Of a DNA stretch of 64,000 nucleotides, positions 17,876-26,635 are shown piece by piece. Below the pieces are notes generated by a model, which worked only from the letters and a program-made list of their open reading frames with translations, searched no databases and had not been told where the DNA came from. This DNA comes from NORP259 sp041398705 (GTDB taxonomy: Bacteria > Planctomycetota > UBA1135 > GCA-002686595): positions 310,001 through 374,000 of the forward strand of contig JAWKUI010000004.1 of NCBI GenBank assembly GCA_041398705.1, in the 5' to 3' direction. The stretch's first letter is position 1. Each line of letters opens with the position of its first letter. The position numbers were made by a program, and so were the translations under genes.

Positions 17876-18477
17876 AACCGCTTTCCCGCCGTGCACGGTC
17901 GGGTTTCACCCTGATCGAAGCCGCCATCACGATCGCCATCGTGGGTCTGGCCGTGACCTACACCCTGCAGGCCCTGACCTCCGCGCAGACCACGGCGGCC
18001 TACAGCCACGACCTGAAACTCGCGCGCGAGATGGGGCTGCGCACCTTGGGTCAGGCCGCCACCGGGCAATTCGAACACGAATACGGACAACTGCTCACCG
18101 GCAACTATCCCGAGGACGAAGCGCCGCGCATGTCCTACCAGATGGTCTTCGGCGACACGCAACTGCCCCCCCACGGCGACGATGTCGATCGCAACCGGGA
18201 GCGGGTGGACAACTGGGCCAACCGCCGCGATTGGGAAGAACGTCAGGGCAATACGACTGGGGACGAAGAGGAGCACGGGGAATATGAAACCGTGAAGATC
18301 CGCGTGCTCTTCCCCAAACACTCCACCGAGCTGCCCGACTCGATCGAACTCGAGGCCTGGCTGCCCTGGACCCAGGTCTACCCCCAGGATCTCGAAGAGG
18401 TCACGCAAGAGGACCCCACGACCAGCACCACCGGTGACAACACGGGAGAGGGCGATGATACTTCGCAGGACCGCTAA
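17872..18477 (+). CDS. Type II secretion minor pseudopilin, GspI-like
   Basis: 201 residues starting with a short leader and RSG/FTLIEAAITIAIVGLAVTY, a prepilin cleavage site with Glu5. In other species GspI sits between GspH and GspJ, as here. The soluble part is acidic, and its last 25 residues (DPTTSTTGDNTGEGDDTSQ) look disordered. Overlaps gspH by four bases and gspJ by 23 bases. Assignment within the minor pseudopilins is by order rather than by specific residues. Confidence 0.72.
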   Translation: MKPLSRRARSGFTLIEAAITIAIVGLAVTYTLQALTSAQTTAAYSHDLKLAREMGLRTLGQAATGQFEHEYGQLLTGNYPEDEAPRMSYQMVFGDTQLPPHGDDVDRNRERVDNWANRRDWEERQGNTTGDEEEHGEYETVKIRVLFPKHSTELPDSIELEAWLPWTQVYPQDLEEVTQEDPTTSTTGDNTGEGDDTSQDR

Positions 18478-19429
18478 AGCCCGCGCGGCCTTCACCGTCG
18501 TCGAGCTGCTGATCGCCATCGCGATCATGGCCATGATGATGGTGACGATCCTCAAGGTGCTCACCGCCGTGCGCCTCACCCGGGACCGGATCCACAACAC
18601 GCAGGAGACCCAGCTCGCTGGCCCCGTGATCATGGACCTGATCACCAACGACCTGCTGGGCATCCAGACCCTGGGCCGGCCCCGCACCGAACAGATCAAG
18701 GTTCAGGACCGCGTGCAGTACGGCCTCGACGCCGACCGCCTGGACTTCGTCACAACCACCCCCAGCCGCGAGCCGGTCTGGGTGGAGAATCGCATCCTCA
18801 AGGCCCGCATCTGCGAGGTGGGTTACGTAACCCGGGCCAACCCGGACGACGACGAGTTCCTTGAACTCTATCGCCGGGAGGATTTCGGCGTCGACGAGGA
18901 GCCCTTCAAGGGGGGCAGCTACACCTTCCTCACCAACCGGCTGAAGTCCTTCAGCATCGAGGTCTACAAAGCCGACGGCGAGGACGAGGATGTCCTGAAC
19001 GACTGGAACGCGGGAGCGGCGACCGGGGAGGAGTTCGAAGGCCTGCCCGCTTCGATCGTCATCCGCATGACCCTCGAGAACGCCCCGCGCCTGTTGCGGG
19101 AACAGATCGAGTTCCGCACCAGCCAGCTGATGACGGTCACCTACGAACGCACGATCCGATTCAACGAAGCCCTGCGCGTCGCCGATGAGCAGCGGGTTTT
19201 CCTTGGCATCCCCGCCTCCACCACCACCGGGGACTCCGGGGATGGCGGCGAAGGGGGCAAGGACAATGAAGGAGGCGGGGGCGGCGGTGGTGGCGGAAGC
19301 CGCCCAGGTGATGGCACACGCGATGGAGCGAACCGCTCCGGCGATGGCACCAAACCAAGCGAAGGCGGCGGCCGTAACGGTAGGGACACCGACGGGCGTA
19401 CGGGTTTCAGAGGCAACACCCGCGACTGA
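18455..19429 (+). CDS. Type II secretion minor pseudopilin, GspJ-like, with glycine-rich tail
   Basis: 324 residues from the ATG at 18455 (MILRRTAKARA/AFTVVELLIAIAIM). A GTG 21 bases upstream would lengthen the leader unnecessarily. Glu5 and the hydrophobic helix are present. The body (SIVIRMTLENAPRLLREQIEFRTSQLMTVTYE, near 200-235) resembles GspJ/PulJ. The last 60 residues are a low-complexity glycine/arginine/aspartate tail with a run of nine glycines, not typical of GspJ and possibly strain-variable. No gspC, K, L or M follows; the operon ends here, convergent with serS. Confidence 0.75.
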   Translation: MILRRTAKARAAFTVVELLIAIAIMAMMMVTILKVLTAVRLTRDRIHNTQETQLAGPVIMDLITNDLLGIQTLGRPRTEQIKVQDRVQYGLDADRLDFVTTTPSREPVWVENRILKARICEVGYVTRANPDDDEFLELYRREDFGVDEEPFKGGSYTFLTNRLKSFSIEVYKADGEDEDVLNDWNAGAATGEEFEGLPASIVIRMTLENAPRLLREQIEFRTSQLMTVTYERTIRFNEALRVADEQRVFLGIPASTTTGDSGDGGEGGKDNEGGGGGGGGGSRPGDGTRDGANRSGDGTKPSEGGGRNGRDTDGRTGFRGNTRD

Positions 19430-19444
19430 TCCGCGGCCACCCGC

Positions 19445-20752
19445 TCAGGCGTAGATCGGTTTGCCCAGCAGCTCGCGGCCACCCAGATAGGGCCGCAGCG
19501 GCGCCGGCACGCGCACCTGACCTTCGCGGGTCTGATGGTTCTCGAGCAGCGCGATCAGCATGCGCGTGGACGCCGCCACCGTGTTGTTGAGTGTGTGGCA
19601 GTACTGCACCTTGCCGTCCGCGTCCCGGTAGCGCAGGTTCAAGCGCCGGGCCTGGAAGTCGTGGAAGCGCGACGCCGAGTGGGTTTCCCCGTACCCCTCG
19701 CGGCTCGGCATCCAGGTTTCGATATCGAACTTCTGGATCTGCGGCTGGCCCAGATCGCCGCCGCAGACGTTAACCACGCGGTACGGAAGGCTCAAAGCCT
19801 GCAGCACCTCTTCGGAGTTCTGCAGGATCTCCAGGTGGTGCTCCAGGCTGCGGGCCGCATCGGCCTGATCGATGATCACCTGCTCGACCTTAAGGAACTG
19901 GTGCACCCGGTACAGGCCGCGGGTGTCCTTGCCGTAGGTGCCCGCCTCGCGCCGGTAGCACGACGACAGGGCCACGAAGCGCATCGGCAGTTGACCGAGT
20001 TCGAGGATTTCGTCCTGGTGCAGGGCGGTCACCGGCACCTCGGCCGTGCCGACCAGGCACAGGTCATCGCGTTCGTCGCAGCGGTAGGCCTGCTCTTCCC
20101 CGCCGGGGAAGTAGCCCGTGCCCACCATCGTTTCGGTGCGCACCAGCGTCGGAACGGAAAGCGGCGTGAAGCCCTTGCCCACCATCACATCGAGGGCAAA
20201 GCGCATCACGGCGCCCTCGAGTAGGGACAGGTCGCCTTTGAGCACGTAGTTGCGGCTGCCCGCCAGGCGAGCGCCGCGCAGGATGTCGAGCCAGTCCTGG
20301 CCCTCACCGAGGTCGATGTGCGAGCGCGGCTCGAAGTCGAACTGCGGCAGCTCCCCGATGCGGCGGATTTCGACGTTCTCGCTGTCGTCCTTGCCCTCCG
20401 GCACCTCTTCCGCCGGAATGTTCGGCACCAGGAGCAGAAGGGCCTTCAGCTCGTCCTGGATCGAGTTCTGCTCGGTCTCCAGGTCCTTGAGGCGCCCCTT
20501 CAGCTCGGCCTGGCTCGCCAGGATGGCTTCCCGCTCGGTGGCGTCCGCCCCGGCCATGCGCTTGCCGGAGTTGCGCTGCTCCTGGCGCAAGGCGTCGATC
20601 TCGACCCCAAGCCGCCGACTGGACTCATCCAGTTCCAGGATGCGGTCCACGTCACAGGCCATGCGTTTCTTGGCGGCTCCCGCGCGGACGAGGTCCGGCT
20701 GGCTACGAATCAGCTTGAGGTCGAGCAAGGTCAGGGGGCGGCCCAGGGCCAC
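19445..20752 (-). CDS. serS: Seryl-tRNA synthetase
   Basis: Charges tRNA-Ser and tRNA-Sec. 435 residues, close to the bacterial norm. Residues about 10-115 form the long antiparallel coiled-coil arm that grips the tRNA (LDLKLIRSQPDLVRAG to QDELKALLLLVPNIP). The class II core shows motif 2 (FVALSSCYRREAG, then GLYRVHQF) and motif 3 (NNTVAASTRMLIALLE). The start is uncertain: GTG at 20752 gives eight extra residues before the classical LLDLKLIR; TTG at 20728 would give the standard N-terminus. Thirty-six bases downstream of a secreted-protein gene on the same strand. Confidence 0.95.
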   Translation of the reverse strand: MALGRPLTLLDLKLIRSQPDLVRAGAAKKRMACDVDRILELDESSRRLGVEIDALRQEQRNSGKRMAGADATEREAILASQAELKGRLKDLETEQNSIQDELKALLLLVPNIPAEEVPEGKDDSENVEIRRIGELPQFDFEPRSHIDLGEGQDWLDILRGARLAGSRNYVLKGDLSLLEGAVMRFALDVMVGKGFTPLSVPTLVRTETMVGTGYFPGGEEQAYRCDERDDLCLVGTAEVPVTALHQDEILELGQLPMRFVALSSCYRREAGTYGKDTRGLYRVHQFLKVEQVIIDQADAARSLEHHLEILQNSEEVLQALSLPYRVVNVCGGDLGQPQIQKFDIETWMPSREGYGETHSASRFHDFQARRLNLRYRDADGKVQYCHTLNNTVAASTRMLIALLENHQTREGQVRVPAPLRPYLGGRELLGKPIYA

Positions 20753-20788
20753 CGAGGTCGGGGGTTGTGGGGAAACTGGGGGCGGCGC

Positions 20789-22849
20789 TCAATGGCCCCG
20801 CTCGAGCCAGTCCGATTCGATCTTACCAAACAGGGGATGCTTCTTCTGGGAGAGCTTCACCTCGACTTTGTCGGAGACGCCCTTGAGGTCCACCGCCAGG
20901 TCCTGCGGGAAGTACGTGATCCCCCAGCCCTTGTCCGGCACCGACATGGTGTCGCTCACCGGCAGCATCTTTTCGGGTTTGCTGCCCTTTTTGGTCCCGG
21001 GCAGCCGCACGCTGACCTCGGGGCTCGGCACGCACAACCACGGGCGCTCGTAGCGCTCGCCGGCCACCCCGGTCACGACGACGGAGTTCCCGAGCACGAC
21101 GCAGCCCTTGGGGTCCACATCGAGCAGGCAGTCGAAACCGAAGGGACCTCCCAGGTTGATCTCGGTAGCCTCGCCGCCTTGCACCGTGTACGTCGGGGTG
21201 TCGGCGCCGGGCAGGATGAGCACCTTCTGCAACTGGCGCTTCTTGCCCTTCGCGATCATGCCCGCCAGCAGCTTGTATTCGCCCGCAGGCACCTCCACTT
21301 CGGCCGACTGGGCGATGTCGAAGAGCACATCCGCATTGTTGCCCGTGCCCTGCAGGATCAGCCAGTTGGGCTTGGGTCCCTTGAACTTGAGTTTGACCGA
21401 ACCCACGGTCGGGGTGACCTTGCCCACCTCGAGGGAGGCGCCATCGGCGGAGGGTTTGAGCTCGTACCACTGGCCCGCCAGCTTGCTCAAGCGGCTGAAG
21501 GGTTGCGCCACCGAGCCCTTGCCCACGATCATCGAATCGAACTCGGGGTGCGTCACTCCTTTGGTCAGGCCGACGTGCAGGAAGGGCGCCACGGCCCCGC
21601 CGTACACCCCATCGCAATCCTCATCGATGATCCGGATCGGTTCCCCCGCCACGGTGCCGACCATGCTGCCCCCCGGCGTCGTGTAGATGCCGAAGTTGTT
21701 GTCGTTGCCCGAAAGGTTCGACTGCAGGCCCTGGTACTGATCCTGTTCCTGGCCGGTTTCGATGTAGAAGCCCATCGAATGCTTGACGCCTTCAATGTCC
21801 AGGTCGACGCGGATCGGGGTCAGCTTGCCCTTGATCGGCACGTCCACATCCCCCTCGTCGCGGGCGTGGTCGCCGTTGATGTCGATGTAGAACTTCGAGG
21901 AACCATCGCGGATGAAGCGGATGTCCTTGCCCGTGCGTTTCCAAAGGGGCTCGTAACGCAGAACCTGAAGGGTCTCCGAACCGACCACGCCGGCGTAGAC
22001 CGAGTTCCACTGTTGGTAGTGTTCGTCGTTGAAGTAGTTCGGCCGCTGCCAGGCGTAGGGATCCGCGATCATCTCGAAGGTGAGCGGAACACTTTCGAAC
22101 TGGGTCGGTGCCGCCTCGGGCACCTCATCCGCACCGGGCGGCAGGGCCCCCTCGGGTCCATACCCCTTGGCGACCAACTCGTTGTAACGCGGCCGCGAGG
22201 TCAGGAGCAGGCTGTCCTTGAGCCCGATCTTCTCTCGGATGGCGATGCTCTCGCCGTAGGCGAAACACGCCTTCTTCAGGTCCTGCAGTTCCTGGGCCTT
22301 CTCCTTGTCCCAAAGAGCCGCCGCGAACGCCCAGCACTGGGCCGCGTAGTAGTCCGCCGTGAAATCCGTGCACAGCTGCCCCATGTTCTCGAAGTTCTGG
22401 GCGAAGCGCACCATCTCGGACGGCTCGGCACCGGCCTCGACGGCCTTGAAGTAGGCCGCCTGCAGCTCGTTGTACTGCTTGACCAGGCCGTTGTACTCGC
22501 GGATGCGGTCCCCCTGCAGGCCATCGAAGAAGCGGCGCATCTCGACGACGAAGTCCGTGCGATAGGCGTCCTTCCAGGTTTCGTCGAGGCTCGTCAGCAG
22601 CGAGAGCTCCTCGTCGGTCGGAGTCACCGCGTTGCCATACGCGGTCTCCATGATCCAGTTCACCGCCAGGTCCTGGTTGAGCTGGATCAGGCGCTTCATC
22701 TCCTTCTTGTTGTTGATCTCGCGCGCGGTCCGGTACTTCTTGCGGAAGGTCTCCTGGTCCTCGAACACGATGGAGATGGCCGGCGAAAGGACCGGCTGGG
22801 CGGTCGGCAAGGCGCAGGGCGTCAGGCTCAAAAGGGAAACAAGCAGCAT
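20789..22849 (-). CDS. Large secreted protein of unknown function
   Basis: 686 residues with a signal peptide (MLLVSLLSLTPCALPTAQP). The ATG at 22849 is fixed by a strong AAGGAG five bases upstream; in-frame sequence further upstream is not needed. Residues about 40-280 are helical and charged, TPR-like in look (KKEMKRLIQLNQDL, YYAAQCWAFAAALWDKEKA). The second half is beta-rich, with short acidic loops DINGDHARDEGD and DEDCDGVYGG that resemble calcium-binding loops. I do not recognise a named family. It is expected in the periplasm or outside the cell. serS lies downstream and may be co-transcribed. Confidence 0.75.
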   Translation of the reverse strand: MLLVSLLSLTPCALPTAQPVLSPAISIVFEDQETFRKKYRTAREINNKKEMKRLIQLNQDLAVNWIMETAYGNAVTPTDEELSLLTSLDETWKDAYRTDFVVEMRRFFDGLQGDRIREYNGLVKQYNELQAAYFKAVEAGAEPSEMVRFAQNFENMGQLCTDFTADYYAAQCWAFAAALWDKEKAQELQDLKKACFAYGESIAIREKIGLKDSLLLTSRPRYNELVAKGYGPEGALPPGADEVPEAAPTQFESVPLTFEMIADPYAWQRPNYFNDEHYQQWNSVYAGVVGSETLQVLRYEPLWKRTGKDIRFIRDGSSKFYIDINGDHARDEGDVDVPIKGKLTPIRVDLDIEGVKHSMGFYIETGQEQDQYQGLQSNLSGNDNNFGIYTTPGGSMVGTVAGEPIRIIDEDCDGVYGGAVAPFLHVGLTKGVTHPEFDSMIVGKGSVAQPFSRLSKLAGQWYELKPSADGASLEVGKVTPTVGSVKLKFKGPKPNWLILQGTGNNADVLFDIAQSAEVEVPAGEYKLLAGMIAKGKKRQLQKVLILPGADTPTYTVQGGEATEINLGGPFGFDCLLDVDPKGCVVLGNSVVVTGVAGERYERPWLCVPSPEVSVRLPGTKKGSKPEKMLPVSDTMSVPDKGWGITYFPQDLAVDLKGVSDKVEVKLSQKKHPLFGKIESDWLERGH

Positions 22850-22883
22850 AGGGTCTCCTTGGGGGGGTTGGAACCTCACCTCA

Positions 22884-22912
22884 AGTCTAGCCCCCCTGGG
22901 CTCCCTGCCCAA
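22884..22912 (-). promoter_or_regulatory. Weak candidate promoter for the 686-residue secreted protein gene
   Basis: On the minus strand TTGGGC and TAGACT are 17 bases apart, with TAGACT ending about 35 bases before the ATG at 22849. The -35 box matches poorly (3/6) and the -10 matches 4/6; support is mostly positional. Confidence 0.28.
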
Positions 22913-22985
22913 GGCCCGCCGTGCCCGCTTCCGCCCCCGGAGGCCCGGAAAGGCGGGTTCCCCGGCCCAACCGGGGACCGCTCGA

Positions 22986-23768
22986 CTACCGGCCCTTGTG
23001 CCGCTCGGACATGCGCTTCAGGAATTCCCGCTCGCGATCGGAAAGGCTGGAAATCCCGTCACGGTTGATCCGGTCGAGCAGCTGGTCCATGCGCGCTTCG
23101 TCATCCTGGGCGGCCTGGCGGGCCTGGGCGATCCTGCGCTTCTCCAGCTCCTCGACCGGGTCCTTCCAGATCGCACCCTGGCGGGCCCACAGGAAGCCGA
23201 ATGCTGCCCCGCCGAGGTGCACCCAGTGGGCCACCCCGTCGCTCTGCCCCTTCAGCGAAACGAGCAGGTAGAAGACATCGAGGCCCACTACGATCAAGGC
23301 CATCGTGCGCAACGTCATCGGGAAGATGACAAAAATCACCTGAGCCTTCGGAGCCAGCACCGCGGCCGCGGTCACCAAACCCAATACGGCGCCGGAAGCC
23401 CCGAGCGCGAGAGCCGAAGACCCGGTGATCTTGCACACCACCAAGTGCAGCAGCGCTCCGGCCAGCATCGCACCGAAGTAGGTCACCTGGAAGCGGCGCG
23501 AGCCCACGGTCTGCTCGACCATCGTACCGAAGAAGTACAACCCGAGCATGTTGAACAGGAGGTGCCCGGCCTGGCTCAAGTCATGCAGGAACCCGTAGGT
23601 GAAAAGCTGCCAGACGGGCGCAAACGGGGGCGCGGAGAACCACTGCCCCGGGTTCAGCATGAGGTACAGCAGATATTGGCTGTTCCAGAAGTCCACCAAG
23701 AAAGTGATCGCGAAGATCACCGCGTTGGCGATGAGCAGCTTTTTGACGGCGGGAGTGACCGGAGGCAT
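22986..23768 (-). CDS. Rhomboid-family intramembrane serine protease
   Basis: 260 residues with six predicted membrane helices, which matches the bacterial rhomboid core. The catalytic serine is Ser125 in LALGASGAVLGL (GxSG), and the partner histidine is probably His184 in HWVHLGGAAFG. The first loop carries WQLFTYGFLHDLSQAGHLLFNMLGLYFFG, equivalent to the L1/TM2 region with conserved His and Asn. The C-terminus (about 200-260) is a basic soluble helix ending in SLSDREREFLKRMSERHKGR, as in several planctomycete and bacterial rhomboids. Substrates are unknown. Last gene of the tatA-to-rhomboid operon, 17 bases after folD. Confidence 0.87.
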   Translation of the reverse strand: MPPVTPAVKKLLIANAVIFAITFLVDFWNSQYLLYLMLNPGQWFSAPPFAPVWQLFTYGFLHDLSQAGHLLFNMLGLYFFGTMVEQTVGSRRFQVTYFGAMLAGALLHLVVCKITGSSALALGASGAVLGLVTAAAVLAPKAQVIFVIFPMTLRTMALIVVGLDVFYLLVSLKGQSDGVAHWVHLGGAAFGFLWARQGAIWKDPVEELEKRRIAQARQAAQDDEARMDQLLDRINRDGISSLSDREREFLKRMSERHKGR

Positions 23769-23785
23769 GGATGGGCGGTTGCGGG

Positions 23786-24679
23786 TCAGGCCCGGGCGCC
23801 GATCGAAAGACCCAGATCGGCGAGGCTCAGGGAACGGGTACGGGCGGCGCTCTCGAGGGTGTTGCGCAGCAACATCGCGATGGTCATGGGACCGATGCCC
23901 CCCGGCACCGGGGTGATCGCGCCGGCAACGGCCTGGGCCGATTCGAAGTGCACATCCCCCACTAGGCGCCCCTCCGCCGTGCGGTTGATGCCCACGTCGA
24001 GCACGGTGGCTCCGGGACGGATCCAATCCCCGCGGACCAGCTCGGGCACCCCGACCGCGGCCACCAGGATGTCGGCCCGCCGGCAATGGTCCTGCAGGTC
24101 CCGGGTGCGCGAATGGCACATGGTGACGGTGGCGTTGCGGGCGAGGGCCAGTTGCGCTATCGGCTTGCCCACCAGCATCGAGCGGCCGACCACCACCAGG
24201 TGCTGACCTTCGAGCGGGATGCCATGGCGATCGAGCACCTCGATGCAGCCCGCGGGCGTGCAGGGGCGCAAGCCCGGACGGCCGGCGACCAGCGCCCCGG
24301 CGTTGGCGATCGTCAGGCCGTCCACGTCCTTGCCCGGGCCAATCGCTTCGATCACCGGATCCGCGTTCAAGCCCTTGGGCAGGGGCAATTGCACGAGGAT
24401 GCCGTGCACGGCCGGGTCGGCTGCGAGCTCGCGCACGAGGCCTTCGAGTTTCGCTTGGGAGGTGCCCGCCGGCAGCACGACGGTGTTCACGGCAAACCCG
24501 GCCTGCTGGGCAGCACGATCCTTGTTGCGCACGTAGACCTGGCTCGCGGGGTCCTCCCCCACCAGCACTACGGTCAACCCGGGCCGCAGCCCCAGCTCCA
24601 CGAGCCGAGCCACGCCTTGGGCCACATCCGCCCGGACCGCTTGGGCCGTCGCCTTGCCATCGAGAATGCGTGCCGCCAT
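23786..24679 (-). CDS. folD: Bifunctional methylenetetrahydrofolate dehydrogenase/cyclohydrolase FolD
   Basis: Interconverts 5,10-methylene-, methenyl- and 10-formyl-tetrahydrofolate using NADP. 297 residues, a normal length. Visible marks are the YVRNKDRA segment with the catalytic lysine (YxxxK), GILVQLPLPKGLN, PGKDVDGLTIANAG, RPCTPAGCIEVL, and the nucleotide-binding VVVGRSMLVGKPIAQLAL. Begins 3 bases after ccsA, so it is carried in the respiratory-maturation operon although its role is general one-carbon metabolism. Confidence 0.95.
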   Translation of the reverse strand: MAARILDGKATAQAVRADVAQGVARLVELGLRPGLTVVLVGEDPASQVYVRNKDRAAQQAGFAVNTVVLPAGTSQAKLEGLVRELAADPAVHGILVQLPLPKGLNADPVIEAIGPGKDVDGLTIANAGALVAGRPGLRPCTPAGCIEVLDRHGIPLEGQHLVVVGRSMLVGKPIAQLALARNATVTMCHSRTRDLQDHCRRADILVAAVGVPELVRGDWIRPGATVLDVGINRTAEGRLVGDVHFESAQAVAGAITPVPGGIGPMTIAMLLRNTLESAARTRSLSLADLGLSIGARA

Positions 24680-24682
24680 CGA

Positions 24683-26635
24683 TCAGGTTCCTTGCAGGTT
24701 GCTGCTGTCCCCAGCGGATTGCACCACGCGGATCACGCCCGCCAGGACAACAATGGCCAACTCGGAGAAAATGAAGAGCAAGAGCCAGCCAAAGACTCCT
24801 TCGGTGAAGCCATACGAGTGCAGGCCGATGTTGAGTAGGTTGACTCCCCACCAGGAGAAGGCGATGACAATCCCGAGCAACACCGTGCCGACGGCCATGC
24901 CGAATCCCTTGAGGTACCCGCCGAGGCGGGCGTGTACGAGCGCCAGCTCGGCCAGGCAGATCATCAGGGCGCCGTTTTCCTTTGGGTCCCAACCCCAGAA
25001 ACGGCCCCAGGAGTCGTTCGCCCAGACACCGCCCAGGATCGTGCCGACCACCGAGAACAGCAAGCTGAACGCCAGTACCCCGTACACCATCCGGTAGAGG
25101 TTGCTCAGCACCTTGGGATCCCGCCGCCCCTTTCCGAACAGCGCGCTGAACAGGTATACGTGCGCCAGAATCGAAGCCAGCAGACCCGCTGCATAGCCCA
25201 TGTTGATCGTGGTCACGTGGGTTGCCAGCCAGAAGTTTGTGTCGAGCACAGCCACCAAGCTGGGCATCGTGTCGCCCGAGGTCACCGCTTCCTGCAGTTC
25301 ATACCGGGCCGCCATAAACATGCCAATGGCCCCCATCACCGCCGACACAGCCAAAGCGATGCGCTGACGGTTGGCCCACTCGACGAACAACCCGACGAGC
25401 ACCCCGACGGCGGCGATGAAGAGGATGGTTTCGTAAAGGGTCGACACCGGCGGGCGATGGCGCAGGATGCATCGCATGGTGATGCCGGTGATCAGCAGGG
25501 CCAGGCCGCCGGCGGTGGCGACCCAGGCACCGCCCAGGCAGATCTTCTGGGCTTTGGACCCTTCCGACAGGAGCCAGGCCACTGCGACGAAGAGGAACCC
25601 GAAAACGAAGAGATAGAGCGAGTTGAAGAAGTAATCCCACTTGTAGAAGGAGATTTCCTTGTCCACTTTGTCGTATTCCCCGCGCGCCTTGGCGATCGCG
25701 ACTACCTTCGAGTGGAAGTCCTTCAGCCGCGCCGTGAATGCCTCTGGATCCTGGCCGGCGCGCGCGACCTGCGCGAGCGACTCGAGCATCGGAATCTTGG
25801 CCAGGGTGACCGAGTCCCCCATGAGCGCCGGATCCAGCCATTCCGACCAGGAGGTCCAGGTCTCCCGGTCCAAACCATCGATTCCCGGGGGGAACAAACC
25901 GAGCCCCATCATGTTGCGCTCGATGAGGTGCATGAGCTCGGACTGCAGCTCAGCAAACTCCGGCCCCCCGCCGCCTTGCGTGGCGATCTGCCCGACTTGG
26001 GGCGCTTTGGCGAGGAACTGAGGCAGTTCGACATCCTGGCCCTGGAAGACCTGGGCCAAGGCGGGAATGGTGGCCGTCGGCAGGGGATGCCCGACGAAAG
26101 CCAGCTCGCTGCTGATGTCCTCCACCAAGCGCACGTTGCGCCACAGGTTGAGGATCTGGCGATCGAGCGTCGAACGGTTTTTGCTATCCCGCCGCATGGC
26201 TTCCATCGCCCGTCCGTCGAGCTCGTTGCGCACGCTGTTCAACTCGTTGAACGTGTACCGGTCCCGCTTGCGCTTGTTCTCGAGTTCGAGCCCGATCGCC
26301 ACCGCCGTACCCTTGTCGGCGATCACGAAGCAAGGATAGTCCTTGGCCTGCTCGGGGAAGAACAGCAGATCCGCGAGGAACGCCTCGGAAGACAAGGTCT
26401 TCTCGGGCGCCAAGCCCTCGACCTTCAGACTGCGCTTGTTGTTGATCGCAAGCAGCGTGAAGTCTGCGAAGGTCTCCAGGGGTTTGATGCGCCCCCCGTC
26501 CTGGATCGGGATGCTGCGCAGGAGATCCAGCATCTCCGGGGTGTACGCGAACGTGCGCTTCTGGCTGAAGGCCTGGGAAGCCAGCGCGACCAGCACCGCC
26601 CCGAGGACCGCAATTGTCTGGAACAGGGACTTCAT
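24683..26635 (-). CDS. ccsA: System II cytochrome c synthase subunit, CcsA-type
   Basis: 650 residues. The C-terminal half holds about eight membrane helices with the tryptophan-rich heme-handling WWD motif WGRFWGWDPKENGALM and flanking histidines (CILRHRPPVSTLYETI, THVTTINMGYA). With the ResB-like protein encoded upstream it should carry heme across the membrane and attach it to CxxCH apocytochromes. The N-terminal half is a long periplasmic extension after a signal-like helix (MKSLFQTIAVLGAVLVALAS), with DGGRIKPLETFADFTLLAIN, absent from short plastid CcsA. This larger form is common in planctomycetes and Bacteroidetes. Overlaps resB by four bases. Confidence 0.9.
   Translation of the reverse strand: MKSLFQTIAVLGAVLVALASQAFSQKRTFAYTPEMLDLLRSIPIQDGGRIKPLETFADFTLLAINNKRSLKVEGLAPEKTLSSEAFLADLLFFPEQAKDYPCFVIADKGTAVAIGLELENKRKRDRYTFNELNSVRNELDGRAMEAMRRDSKNRSTLDRQILNLWRNVRLVEDISSELAFVGHPLPTATIPALAQVFQGQDVELPQFLAKAPQVGQIATQGGGGPEFAELQSELMHLIERNMMGLGLFPPGIDGLDRETWTSWSEWLDPALMGDSVTLAKIPMLESLAQVARAGQDPEAFTARLKDFHSKVVAIAKARGEYDKVDKEISFYKWDYFFNSLYLFVFGFLFVAVAWLLSEGSKAQKICLGGAWVATAGGLALLITGITMRCILRHRPPVSTLYETILFIAAVGVLVGLFVEWANRQRIALAVSAVMGAIGMFMAARYELQEAVTSGDTMPSLVAVLDTNFWLATHVTTINMGYAAGLLASILAHVYLFSALFGKGRRDPKVLSNLYRMVYGVLAFSLLFSVVGTILGGVWANDSWGRFWGWDPKENGALMICLAELALVHARLGGYLKGFGMAVGTVLLGIVIAFSWWGVNLLNIGLHSYGFTEGVFGWLLLFIFSELAIVVLAGVIRVVQSAGDSSNLQGT

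Noticed and set aside
19260..19300. Glycine-run sequence in gspJ as a possible frameshift or error
   Set aside because: The reading frame continues without disruption to a stop, and the tail has consistent composition, so it is accepted as a low-complexity tail.
22956..22979. A short hairpin between the rhomboid and the secreted protein genes
   Set aside because: Only seven continuous pairs and no T-run; too weak to call a terminator with confidence.
20318..23068. An open frame of over 900 codons on the plus strand opposite serS and the secreted protein gene
   Set aside because: Mirror of the real minus-strand genes, with Arg/His/Gly/Val-rich sequence typical of antisense frames; the genes beneath have clear motifs.
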